Source: Spartobacteria bacterium (GTDB taxonomy: Bacteria; Verrucomicrobiota; Verrucomicrobiia; Chthoniobacterales; UBA10450). Taken from it: a stretch of 64,000 nt of DNA. The notes under the pieces are model-generated. The model ran no database searches. It was not told the origin of the DNA and saw only the letters and a list, made by a program, of their open reading frames with translations. The stretch's first letter is position 1. Every line of letters starts with the position of its first letter. Positions 27,840-35,382 of the stretch are shown here, piece by piece. The stretch covers positions 1 through 64,000 of the forward strand of contig PMSN01000021.1 in NCBI GenBank assembly GCA_003167555.1, in the 5' to 3' direction. Both the position numbers and the translations under genes were made by a program.

Positions 27840-29219
27840 ATGGACCGGAAAGACGCGAGCGAAAGCGCGGGTAAAGTCGCCATCGTCGGCCGCCCGAATG
27901 TCGGGAAGTCGGCGCTCTTCAATCGGCTGGCCGGCCGCAACATCGCGATCGTGCACGATCAACCGGGCATCACGCGCGACCGGCTCGAGGCGCCGTGCGG
28001 GCGCGGCTCGCGGCCCTTCACGGTCTGGGACACGGGAGGCATCGGCGGCGGCGGCGAAACAGAATTGACCGCGCAGGTCCGCACCGCCGCCGACGCGGCC
28101 ATGCGGGAAAGCGATGTGATTCTGTTGGTGGTCGACGCGCAGGATGGTCTTACGCCGGTCGATCAGGAGCTGGCGAGAATCCTGCGCAAATCGAAGACGC
28201 CGGTCGTGCTCGTCATCAACAAGATCGATCATCCCAAACACGAAGATCTGGAGAGCGACTTCGCGCGCCTCGGCTTCGCCCACTCCCTCCCCATCAGCGC
28301 GGCTCACGGGCGCGGCATTTCCGGTCTTCTCGAAACTATCGATCCCCTTCTTCCTCAATCCGCAATCCGCAATCCGCAATCCGAAATCAACCCTCCCCTC
28401 GCTCTCGCCATCGTGGGAAAACCGAATGCCGGGAAATCGTCGCTCATCAATTCCATCTTGCGCGATGCCCGCACCATCGTGAGCGAATTGCCGGGAACGA
28501 CGCGCGACGCCGTCGACATCAGTTACGAGCGGGAGGGTGAGGTGTTTCTCTTGATCGATACCGCCGGGATTCGCGCTCGGAGCAAGCATTCGAGCTCGGT
28601 CGAGGTTTTCAGCGTGATGCGCGCGGAGCGGACCATTCGCCGGGCCGATCTTTGCGTTCTCGTCGTCGACCTAACGAGTGGTGTGACCGGTCAGGACAAA
28701 AAAATCGCCGGACTGATTCAGAAAGCGGAGAAACCTTGTGTGATCGTTTTGAACAAGTGGGACTTGGTCAAGCCGAAGCGCGCGGCGAAAGCGGCGATGC
28801 AAGAGCTCGTTTCCGAAACACGTGAACGCCTTTTCTTTCTCGATTACGCGCCCGTTCTGGTCGCTTCGGCGCTGACCGGCGAAAACGTCGAAGAACTCTT
28901 TCGTCTCATCGCCGATGTTCGTCGGGCGGCGAATGTCCGCATCGGGACGGGTATCCTGAACCGAATGTTGCGTGCAGCGTTCGAGGAAAATCCGCCGCCG
29001 ATGATCGGAACGCGCCGGCTGAAATTATTCTACGCCGCCCAAGCGAGAGGCCAAGGCGAAGAGAAACTCGAAGCGGTCAAGTTCGTCCTGTTCGTGAATC
29101 AGCCAAAGCTGCTCAGCGAATCCTACGGGCGCTATCTGGAACGGCGCATTCGCGCCGCGTCGCCTTATCCCGGTTTGCCCGTGCTCCTAAGCTGCCGCGC
29201 CCGCAGCGAGCAAGAATAG
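27840..29219 (+). CDS. der: Ribosome biogenesis GTPase Der (EngA)
   Basis: 459 residues with two GTPase domains and a KH-like C terminus. G1 of domain 1 is GRPNVGKSALFN, with NKID as G4. Domain 2 has GKPNAGKSSLIN, DTAGIRARSK and NKWDLV. Der matures the 50S ribosomal subunit. The linker between the G domains (near residues 172-183) is partly encoded by a fourfold CAATCCG repeat, read as SAIRNPQSE, which is not a conserved part of the family. The ATG at 27840 gives a normal N terminus (AIVGRPNVGKS at about residue 15). Confidence 0.95.
   Translation: MDRKDASESAGKVAIVGRPNVGKSALFNRLAGRNIAIVHDQPGITRDRLEAPCGRGSRPFTVWDTGGIGGGGETELTAQVRTAADAAMRESDVILLVVDAQDGLTPVDQELARILRKSKTPVVLVINKIDHPKHEDLESDFARLGFAHSLPISAAHGRGISGLLETIDPLLPQSAIRNPQSEINPPLALAIVGKPNAGKSSLINSILRDARTIVSELPGTTRDAVDISYEREGEVFLLIDTAGIRARSKHSSSVEVFSVMRAERTIRRADLCVLVVDLTSGVTGQDKKIAGLIQKAEKPCVIVLNKWDLVKPKRAAKAAMQELVSETRERLFFLDYAPVLVASALTGENVEELFRLIADVRRAANVRIGTGILNRMLRAAFEENPPPMIGTRRLKLFYAAQARGQGEEKLEAVKFVLFVNQPKLLSESYGRYLERRIRAASPYPGLPVLLSCRARSEQE
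28356..28383. repeat. Heptamer tandem repeat (CAATCCG)x4 inside der
   Basis: Four perfect head-to-tail copies of CAATCCG, followed by the half-matching AAATC. Since 7 is not a multiple of 3, three copies make one 7-codon cycle (SAIRNPQ). It sits in the flexible linker between the two GTPase domains, where a change in copy number by three would be tolerated. Confidence 0.9.
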
Positions 29220-29286
29220 AAGCGCCCGTGGCGGCGTCTCCAGTTTGATCGAACGTTCTTCCCGCGGTACCTGTCTCAACCTTCTT

Positions 29287-30273
29287 ATGAAATCGACGCA
29301 GGAAATCACGCAGCAAGTGCAGGAGATGGGGCAATGGATTCCCGCGCTGCGCGAACAGATCGGGCATGTCGTCATCGGCCAGAAATATTTGGTCGATCGG
29401 CTTTTGCTCGGGCTGCTCGCGAACGGCCACATCCTGCTCGAAGGCGTTCCGGGCCTGGCCAAAACGCTTACGGTGAAAACGATGGCCGCCTGCATCCAGA
29501 CCGGCTTCCAGCGTTTGCAGTTTACGCCCGATTTGCTCCCGGCCGATTTGATCGGAACGCTCATCTACAATCCGCGCACGGGCGAATTCACGACGAAGCT
29601 CGGCCCGCTCTTTTCGAATCTGATTCTGGCCGACGAAATCAATCGCGCGCCGGCCAAGGTCCAGAGCGCCCTGCTCGAAGCCATGCAGGAGCGGCAGGTC
29701 ACGATTGGCGAGACAACTTATCCGCTCTCCGACCCGTTTCTGGTTCTGGCGACGCAGAATCCTCTCGAGCAAGAGGGCACTTATCAACTTCCCGAGGCGC
29801 AACTCGATCGCTTCATGTTGAAATTGCACATCGGCTATCCGCTGAAATCCGAGGAGCGGCAGATTCTCGACTTGATGGCCACCTCGGCGCCAAACCTGAG
29901 TGTCTTGCCGGTGGTAAACCCGCAACAGATCATCGCCGCGCGCGCCGTTGTGAACGAAATCTACATCGACGACCGCGTGAAGGATTACATCGTCGACGTT
30001 GTTTGGGCCACGCGCGAGCCGGCCACTTACAACTTAACGTTGGAAGGACTCATTCGTTATGGCGCCTCACCGCGGGCCACGATTTATCTGGCGCTCGCGG
30101 CGCGGGCCCACGCCTTTCTCAACGGACGCGGTTACGTCACGCCGCAGGACATCAAGAGCATCGGCGCCGACGTGTTGCGCCACCGCATCATTGTAAGCTA
30201 CGAAGCAGAGGCCGAAACGATTTCGAGCGAGACAATCATCGACCGAATCTTTGCCGGACTACCGGTGCCGTGA
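29287..30273 (+). CDS. MoxR-family AAA+ ATPase
   Basis: A 328-residue AAA+ ATPase of the MoxR/RavA group. The Walker A variant is LLEGVPGLAKTLTVK, Walker B is LILADEINRAPAKVQSALLE, sensor 1 is ATQNPLEQEGTYQLPEAQLD, and the lid domain is at the C terminus. MoxR ATPases act as chaperones for the VWA proteins encoded next to them, here DUF58, BatA and BatB. ATG 29287 was preferred over a start 14 codons upstream. It is the first gene of the Bat operon, and the GIY-YIG insert follows directly. Confidence 0.9.
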   Translation: MKSTQEITQQVQEMGQWIPALREQIGHVVIGQKYLVDRLLLGLLANGHILLEGVPGLAKTLTVKTMAACIQTGFQRLQFTPDLLPADLIGTLIYNPRTGEFTTKLGPLFSNLILADEINRAPAKVQSALLEAMQERQVTIGETTYPLSDPFLVLATQNPLEQEGTYQLPEAQLDRFMLKLHIGYPLKSEERQILDLMATSAPNLSVLPVVNPQQIIAARAVVNEIYIDDRVKDYIVDVVWATREPATYNLTLEGLIRYGASPRATIYLALAARAHAFLNGRGYVTPQDIKSIGADVLRHRIIVSYEAEAETISSETIIDRIFAGLPVP

Positions 30274-30283
30274 CGCAATTCGC

Positions 30284-30298
30284 GAGGGTAAGAATATG
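30284..30298 (+). promoter_or_regulatory. Probable original RBS and start of the DUF58 gene, now read into the insert
   Basis: GAGGG (30284-30288) is 7 nt before the ATG at 30296. This is the distance expected for a start codon immediately after moxR, where the next operon gene should begin. The ATG is now in frame with the GIY-YIG gene, and the 43-bp inverted repeat begins 3 bp later. Confidence 0.5.
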
Positions 30299-30685
30299 CG
30301 CGTCATCCCGAGCGAAGCGAAGCGAAGTCGAGGGACCCCGTCGAATTACTCCATGCCTCCCATGACCCACCAAAACTACTTCGTCTACATGCTCACGAAC
30401 GCCAATCGCCACACAGTCTTATACATCGGGATTACGAACAATCTCGAGCGCCGCGCCGGCGAGCACTCGTTAGGCTGGGGCAGTGCCTTCGCTCGAAAAT
30501 ACAACGCGCATAAGCTCGTTTACTTCGAAGCATACGCCGATCCGCGCAGTGCGATTCAGCGCGAGAAACAGTTGAAGAAATGGTCACGGGCGAAAAAGGA
30601 CGCGTTGATTGCAAAGCGAAATGCGGAGTGGCGGGACTTGCTCGATGAGATGTACGCTACAAAAGTCGTCGGAGGTGATCGGTGA
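30296..30685 (+). CDS. GIY-YIG nuclease-domain protein inside an inverted-repeat-bounded insert
   Basis: A single-domain GIY-YIG protein (COG2827/UvrC-N type). The motifs are FVYMLTNANRHTVLYIGITN (both halves of the GIY-YIG signature), the active-site Arg in NLERRAGEH, and the metal-binding Glu in SAIQREKQLKKW. From ATG 30296 it has 129 residues, of which the first 20 are encoded by the left repeat. Starts at 30353 or 30362 would give the usual family N terminus (MTHQNYFVYML). Its TGA overlaps the next gene's ATG. Such proteins are DNA endonucleases. This one lies in an operon to which it is unrelated, so it looks like cargo of a small mobile unit. Confidence 0.85.
   Translation: MRVIPSEAKRSRGTPSNYSMPPMTHQNYFVYMLTNANRHTVLYIGITNNLERRAGEHSLGWGSAFARKYNAHKLVYFEAYADPRSAIQREKQLKKWSRAKKDALIAKRNAEWRDLLDEMYATKVVGGDR
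30301..30343. repeat. Left 43-bp inverted repeat of the GIY-YIG insert
   Basis: Begins CGTCATCCCGAGCGAAGCGA and ends GGGACCCCGTCG. Its reverse complement matches 30688-30730 at 41 of 43 positions. A relative forms the hairpin at 37971-38053. Confidence 0.95.
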
Positions 30686-30687
30686 TG
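30671..30687 (+). promoter_or_regulatory. Strong RBS supplied by the insert to the DUF58 gene
   Basis: GGAGGTGAT (30671-30679) stands 9 nt (counted from GGAGG) before the DUF58 ATG at 30685. It lies in the last codons of the GIY-YIG gene, whose TGA overlaps that ATG (TGATG). Confidence 0.75.
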
Positions 30688-31620
30688 CGACGGGGTCCCT
30701 CGACTTTGCTTCGCTCCGCTCGGGATGACGAAGCAAGAACGCCTGCGGAGATTCTTAAGAAAATCCGCGCGCTCGAAATCAAAACGAAGGGCTTGGTGCA
30801 AACGGCGTTCGCCGGCGATTACCACAGCGTCTTTAAGGGGCGCGGGATGAACTTCCAGGACGTGCGCGAATACCAGCCGGGCGACGAAATCCGTTCGATC
30901 GATTGGAACGTGACGGCGCGGCTCGGCGCGGCCTATGTCAAAAAGTTCACCGAAGAGCGCGAACTCACCGTCATGTTGGTCGTGGATGTGAGTGCGTCCG
31001 GAAATTTCGGCAGCGTCTCGCAATCGAAGCGCGAGCTGGCGGCGGAAGTTGCTTGTCTCCTCGCGTTCAGCGCGATTCGAAACAACGACAAGGTCGGGCT
31101 CCTTCTCTTCAGCGATCGCGTCGAGCTGTTTATTCCGCCGAAAAAAGGCCGGTCGCACACATTGCGGATCATTCGCGAGATTCTGTATTTCGAGCCAGCG
31201 GGCCGCGGGACATTGCCCGCACTCGCGCTCGATTATTTGAACAAGGTGGTGACGCGGCGCGCCGTGGTCTTTTTCGTTTCCGATTTTCAGGCGGGCGATT
31301 TCTCGCGCGAACTTTCCGTGAGCGGACGACGGCACGACTTCATCGCGCTCCACATCCAGGATCAACGCGAAGAATATCTGCCGAACGTCGGAATCATCAC
31401 TCTGGAAGACGCCGAAACCGGCGAGCAAATCGAGATCAACACCGCCGATCGCACGACCCGCGCACGTTTTTCGGCGGCGGCGGAAACGGAGCGTGCTGCG
31501 CTCTATCGCACGCTGCGGCGCAATAACATCGACGCCATCTCGCTGCGGACGGGCGAAAATTATCTTCCGGCGCTCCGTTCGTTTTTCAAACAACGCGAAC
31601 GCCGCCTGGCCGTGCGGTGA
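30685..31620 (+). CDS. DUF58 (VWA-like) protein of the MoxR-Bat operon, N terminus derived from a repeat
   Basis: A 311-residue DUF58 protein. The signature YQPGDEIRSIDWNVTAR is followed by a VWA-like fold (LVVDVSASGNF as the metal site; FVSDFQAGDF later). These proteins are partners of MoxR ATPases and of BatA/B. The family normally starts close to 'ILKKIRALEIKTK'. Here about 16 extra residues precede it (MRRGPSTLLRSARDDE), and they are the translation of the right inverted repeat of the insert. It overlaps the GIY-YIG stop (TGATG) and the next gene (GTGA). Confidence 0.9.
   Translation: MRRGPSTLLRSARDDEARTPAEILKKIRALEIKTKGLVQTAFAGDYHSVFKGRGMNFQDVREYQPGDEIRSIDWNVTARLGAAYVKKFTEERELTVMLVVDVSASGNFGSVSQSKRELAAEVACLLAFSAIRNNDKVGLLLFSDRVELFIPPKKGRSHTLRIIREILYFEPAGRGTLPALALDYLNKVVTRRAVVFFVSDFQAGDFSRELSVSGRRHDFIALHIQDQREEYLPNVGIITLEDAETGEQIEINTADRTTRARFSAAAETERAALYRTLRRNNIDAISLRTGENYLPALRSFFKQRERRLAVR
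30688..30730. repeat. Right 43-bp inverted repeat of the GIY-YIG insert
   Basis: Begins CGACGGGGTCCCTCGACTTT and ends CTCGGGATGACG. It differs from the reverse complement of the left copy at only two positions. It is translated as the first residues of the DUF58 protein. No clear target-site duplication is visible outside the pair. Confidence 0.95.
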
Positions 31621-32135
31621 ATTTCCTGGCCATGTTGGTTCTCGCTGTTGCTGATGTTCACGAAATCGCGCCACCGGTCGATTATTCCCTCGTGCCGCCG
31701 TGGGTAATCTTCGCGGGCGCGGCCCTGGGGCTCGTTCTTCTCGGATTGATCGGCTGGTGGATCTGGCGCCGCGCGCATCGACCGAAGCCAATGCAATCGC
31801 CGCGCGATCGCGCGCTGTTGTCCCTGCAACGGATCAGCGGTGAAATGGAAATGCTCAGTCCCTACCAGTTCAGCATCCGGGTTTCCGATATTCTCCGGCG
31901 CTACGTCACGGAACAATATCATCTGCCCGTTACGCATCAGACTTCCGTCGAATTCCTAGTCGCGCTCGCGAAGACATCGCCCTTTTCCGAAGACGAAAAA
32001 TCTTTGCTCGAGGATTTCTTGAATCGTTGCGACTTGATTAAGTTCGCGCGCTACGACGCGACGATCGAGGACAGCCGGCTCCTGCTCGAGGAAGCGATGC
32101 GTTTTGTGGAAGGAGGAAAACTTGAGCCTGCGTGA
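31617..32135 (+). CDS. DUF4381-like protein of the Bat operon
   Basis: A 172-residue protein with a membrane span at about 27-50 (WVIFAGAALGLVLLGLIGWW) and a cytoplasmic helical domain. That domain contains SPYQFSIRVSDILRRYVTEQ and SVEFLVALAKTSPFSEDEKSLLEDFLNRCDL, the pattern of DUF4381 proteins that sit between DUF58 and batA in many Bat loci. It uses a GTG start overlapping the DUF58 stop. The last bases overlap batA. Confidence 0.8.
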   Translation: MNFLAMLVLAVADVHEIAPPVDYSLVPPWVIFAGAALGLVLLGLIGWWIWRRAHRPKPMQSPRDRALLSLQRISGEMEMLSPYQFSIRVSDILRRYVTEQYHLPVTHQTSVEFLVALAKTSPFSEDEKSLLEDFLNRCDLIKFARYDATIEDSRLLLEEAMRFVEGGKLEPA

Positions 32136-33180
32136 TTTTTTGCCGGTGAGCTGGCCCCTTACCTTCGCCCAACCGTGGCTGCTCCTGCTTCTTCTCGTCG
32201 TGCTCTTGCTGGCGTATCTCCGCGGGAAGAGCGGCCGCGGCGCTGCCCTCACCTTCTCGTCCACCGCCGCTTTGCGCGCGCTCGGGAAAACGAGCGCCGC
32301 GCGCGCCGGAAAATTCTTGCGCGCGATGTTCCTGCTTAGCCTCGCGCTCTTGGCCGTCGCCATGGCGCGGCCGCAGCTCGGTAAGAGTCTCACGCAAGTC
32401 GAGGCCAGCGGGATCGACATCATGGTGGTGCTCGATGTTTCGGGCTCGATGTTGACGAAGGACTTCACCGTCGGTGGCGATTCCGCCACCCGGATCGACG
32501 CGATCCGCGAGGTGACGCGCAAATTCATCGAAGGCCGGCCTAACGACCGGATCGGAATCATCGCCTTCGCCGGCCGGCCTTATGTGGTCAGCCCAATGAC
32601 GCTGGATCACGATTGGCTTCTGCAAAATCTCGATCGCGTCCGGATCGGGCTCGTCGAAGACAGCACCGCGATTGGGTCCGCCATTGCGGCGGCGGCGAAT
32701 CGCCTGAACGACAAACGCTCCAAGAGCCGTCTCATCGTGCTCCTGACCGACGGTGAAAATAACGCCGGGAAAATTCCACCGAACACCGCGGCCGAGGCAG
32801 TCAAAGCGTTGAAGATCCGTTTCTACGCCATCGGGGCCGGCATCAATGGCATCGCGCCCGCGCCGGTCTTCAATCCGCAAAACGGAAAGCCGCTGACCGA
32901 CATGTTCGGCAACATCGTTTACCAAAACCAGCCGGTTCATTTCAACGAGGCGGGGCTGAAGGAAGTGGCGAAGATCGCGGACGGGAAATTCTTCCGGGCG
33001 GCCAACATGAAATCGCTCGAGCAAATTTTTCAGGACATCGACAAGATGGAAAAGACGACGGTGATGGTGAAAAAGTATCAGGAGTACCGCGATCTTTTCC
33101 CCGCCTGCATCATGGCGGGATGTGGTTTGCTCCTCGCCCAGCTTCTGTTGTCGCAGACGATTTGGAAGAAGCTGCCATGA
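32122..33180 (+). CDS. batA: BatA-type VWA membrane protein
   Basis: A 352-residue protein with two N-terminal membrane spans (about 14-32 and 60-80), a VWA domain with an intact metal site (VVLDVSGSM, then TDGEN), and a C-terminal span near 325-345. BatA is part of the 'Bacteroides aerotolerance' complex in the inner membrane, and its biochemical role is still unclear. The start is best read as TTG at 32122, because GGAAGGAGG lies 6-7 nt upstream. The next gene starts at the ATGA overlapping its stop. Confidence 0.88.
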   Translation: MSLRDFLPVSWPLTFAQPWLLLLLLVVLLLAYLRGKSGRGAALTFSSTAALRALGKTSAARAGKFLRAMFLLSLALLAVAMARPQLGKSLTQVEASGIDIMVVLDVSGSMLTKDFTVGGDSATRIDAIREVTRKFIEGRPNDRIGIIAFAGRPYVVSPMTLDHDWLLQNLDRVRIGLVEDSTAIGSAIAAAANRLNDKRSKSRLIVLLTDGENNAGKIPPNTAAEAVKALKIRFYAIGAGINGIAPAPVFNPQNGKPLTDMFGNIVYQNQPVHFNEAGLKEVAKIADGKFFRAANMKSLEQIFQDIDKMEKTTVMVKKYQEYRDLFPACIMAGCGLLLAQLLLSQTIWKKLP

Positions 33181-35333
33181 CGTTCGGAACGCCAGACTGG
33201 TTTTGGGGATTGCTCACGATTCCTCTTTTGATTCTGCTCTTCGCCCGCGCGGAGCGTCGCGCCGCGCAACGGCTGCGCGAATTCGTTTCCGAGCGATTGC
33301 TCCCGAATCTCGCGCGTACCGTCGACCGCCGGCGGCGCACGATCCGCTTCGCGCTCGTGCTTCTCGGGCTGGCCCTCGCGCTCATCGCGCTCGCCAAGCC
33401 GCGCTGGGGTTACACCTACCAGGATGTGAAACGCAAAGGGCTCGATCTTGTTTTCGCGGTCGACACTTCACGCAGCATGCTTTCCAACGACGTGCAGCCG
33501 AATCGCCTCCAACGGGTGAAGCTCGCCGCACAGGATCTGATCAACGAGCTGCAGGGCGATCGCGTGGGTTTGATCGCGTTCGCGGGCCGCGCGTTTTTGC
33601 AAGCGCCGTTGACGATCGATTACCAAGCAGCGGTCGATGCGATCAACGATCTCGACACGAATACGATCCCGGAAGGCGGAACGAATATTTCGGCGGCGAT
33701 CGATCTCGCGGTCCAGACGTACGGCAAAAGCGCGATCGGCAATCGCGCGCTGATTATTTTCACCGACGGCGAAGAGCTGAGCGGCGACGCGGTGAAAACA
33801 GCGAAGGCAGCGGCCGACGCGGGAGTGCGGATTTTCACGGTGGGAGTCGGGACGCCGGAAGGGTCGTTGATTCCGATCGCTGGTGAAGGCGGCGGAACCG
33901 CTTTCGTCAAAGACAGCAACGGCCAGGTCGTGAAATCGAAACTGGATGAGAAACGCTTAAAGGAGATCGCGGAATCGACCGGCGGATTTTATCTACACCT
34001 CGAAGACGGGCCGCGGACAATGAAGCAGCTTTTCGCGGACGGGCTCGCCAAAATGAAGTCGGGCGAAATCGACGATCGGATGTCGCGAAAGCCGATCGAG
34101 CGTTATCAATGGCCGCTCGGCTCGGCGCTGTTCGTTTTCGCGGCGTCGTTCTTATTGCGCGAGCGAAGGCGCGTTCGGACTCGGGCGAGTCACGCGATTG
34201 AGCGGGGGTCAGTTCTGGCGACGGCCGCTCTCGTTTTCCTTTTCACGAACATTTCCTTCGCGGCGTCGCCGGGACTCGATGCCTATCGCGAGGACAAATA
34301 CAGTGAAGCGTATCAGGAATTCGAAAAGACCTTGAAGGAACATCCCGGGACGCACGCGACCGATAAGATCCAGTTCGATGCCGGCGCCGCCGCCTACAAG
34401 ATGGGGAATTACGACAAGGCGCTGGAGTGGTTCAGCCAGGCGCTCCTTTCCAAGGACAAGAGCCTGCAAGAGAAGAGTCATTTTAACATCGGCCGCACCT
34501 TGGAAGAGCGCGCGGACAGGGCCAAGACCAACGAGAAGGCGTTGACCGAGCTGGGCAACGCGCAATCGCATTACGAAGAAGCGCTCAAGCTCGATCCAAA
34601 CGACGAGCGAGCGAAAGCCAATCTGGAAGAGGTGAAGAGAAAGATCGAGCAGCTGAAGAAGAAACCCAAGCCGACACCAACGCCGACCCCACCGCCGCAA
34701 TCTCAGAAGGACAAGCAAAAGAACGATTCACAGAAGGACCAGCAGCAAAAGGACCAACAGAAAGATCAGCAACAGAAAGACAAGGACCAGCAGCAACAGA
34801 AGGATCAATCCGGCAAGGACGACAAGTCGAAGCAAGACGAGAAGGGAAAAGACAAAAAGGATGAATCCAAGCCGGGCGAAACTCCCACGCCGACGCCTGG
34901 CGATGAGAAGCAGCAGCAAGCTGGTTCGTCACCGACGCCCTCACCGTCCGCGGAAAAAAATAAAGGCGACGATCAAGGCGAGAAGAAAGATTCCGGGAAT
35001 CAGGAACAAGCGTCGCCCACTCCTTCGGACAAAGGAGATGAAGGAGCTTCTCCGTCTCCCACTCCCGGCGAAGAACCGCAGGCGAGCGCTTCGCCGACCG
35101 CCACGCCCGGTTCATCACCCGACAAGAAATTATCGGGCGACGTAAAAGGCGCCGGTGATGAGAAGCCGAATGAAAAAGCGCAGCCGGCCGAGGCGGCGCC
35201 GGTCGAGCCGGAGAAGGAAGGTCAGATGAGCGAAAAGCAAGCGGAGCTTCTGCTCCAGTCGATGAAAGACGAAGAGCAGCGCGTGCAGCTCGATGAACGC
35301 AAGGCGGCACGCCATGTCTATAAGGACTGGTAG
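33177..35333 (+). CDS. BatB-BatC fusion: VWA domain, TPR domain and long Lys/Gln/Pro-rich tail
   Basis: A 718-residue fusion. BatB part: two spans, a VWA domain with DTSRSM and TDGEEL, and a span near residue 320. BatC part: a signal-like span (ALVFLFTNISFAASPG), then TPR-type helices from about 370 to 500 (AYREDKYSEAYQEFEKTLKE, AAYKMGNYDKALEWFSQALL, HYEEALKLDPNDERAK). A tail of more than 200 residues follows, made of KDQQQKDQ-type and TPTP repeats. The C terminus (QAELLLQSMKDEEQRVQLDE) is again helical. It starts at ATG 33177 (ATGA overlap). Confidence 0.88.
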   Translation: MTFGTPDWFWGLLTIPLLILLFARAERRAAQRLREFVSERLLPNLARTVDRRRRTIRFALVLLGLALALIALAKPRWGYTYQDVKRKGLDLVFAVDTSRSMLSNDVQPNRLQRVKLAAQDLINELQGDRVGLIAFAGRAFLQAPLTIDYQAAVDAINDLDTNTIPEGGTNISAAIDLAVQTYGKSAIGNRALIIFTDGEELSGDAVKTAKAAADAGVRIFTVGVGTPEGSLIPIAGEGGGTAFVKDSNGQVVKSKLDEKRLKEIAESTGGFYLHLEDGPRTMKQLFADGLAKMKSGEIDDRMSRKPIERYQWPLGSALFVFAASFLLRERRRVRTRASHAIERGSVLATAALVFLFTNISFAASPGLDAYREDKYSEAYQEFEKTLKEHPGTHATDKIQFDAGAAAYKMGNYDKALEWFSQALLSKDKSLQEKSHFNIGRTLEERADRAKTNEKALTELGNAQSHYEEALKLDPNDERAKANLEEVKRKIEQLKKKPKPTPTPTPPPQSQKDKQKNDSQKDQQQKDQQKDQQQKDKDQQQQKDQSGKDDKSKQDEKGKDKKDESKPGETPTPTPGDEKQQQAGSSPTPSPSAEKNKGDDQGEKKDSGNQEQASPTPSDKGDEGASPSPTPGEEPQASASPTATPGSSPDKKLSGDVKGAGDEKPNEKAQPAEAAPVEPEKEGQMSEKQAELLLQSMKDEEQRVQLDERKAARHVYKDW

Positions 35334-35382
35334 CAACTCTCGCCGCGATCCCATGTTCAATCCACGTCACGGAACCAGACAG

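Noticed and set aside
28356-28383. Heptamer array considered as a small CRISPR
   Set aside because: Units are 7 bp with no spacers, and it is inside a coding region. No cas gene exists in the window.
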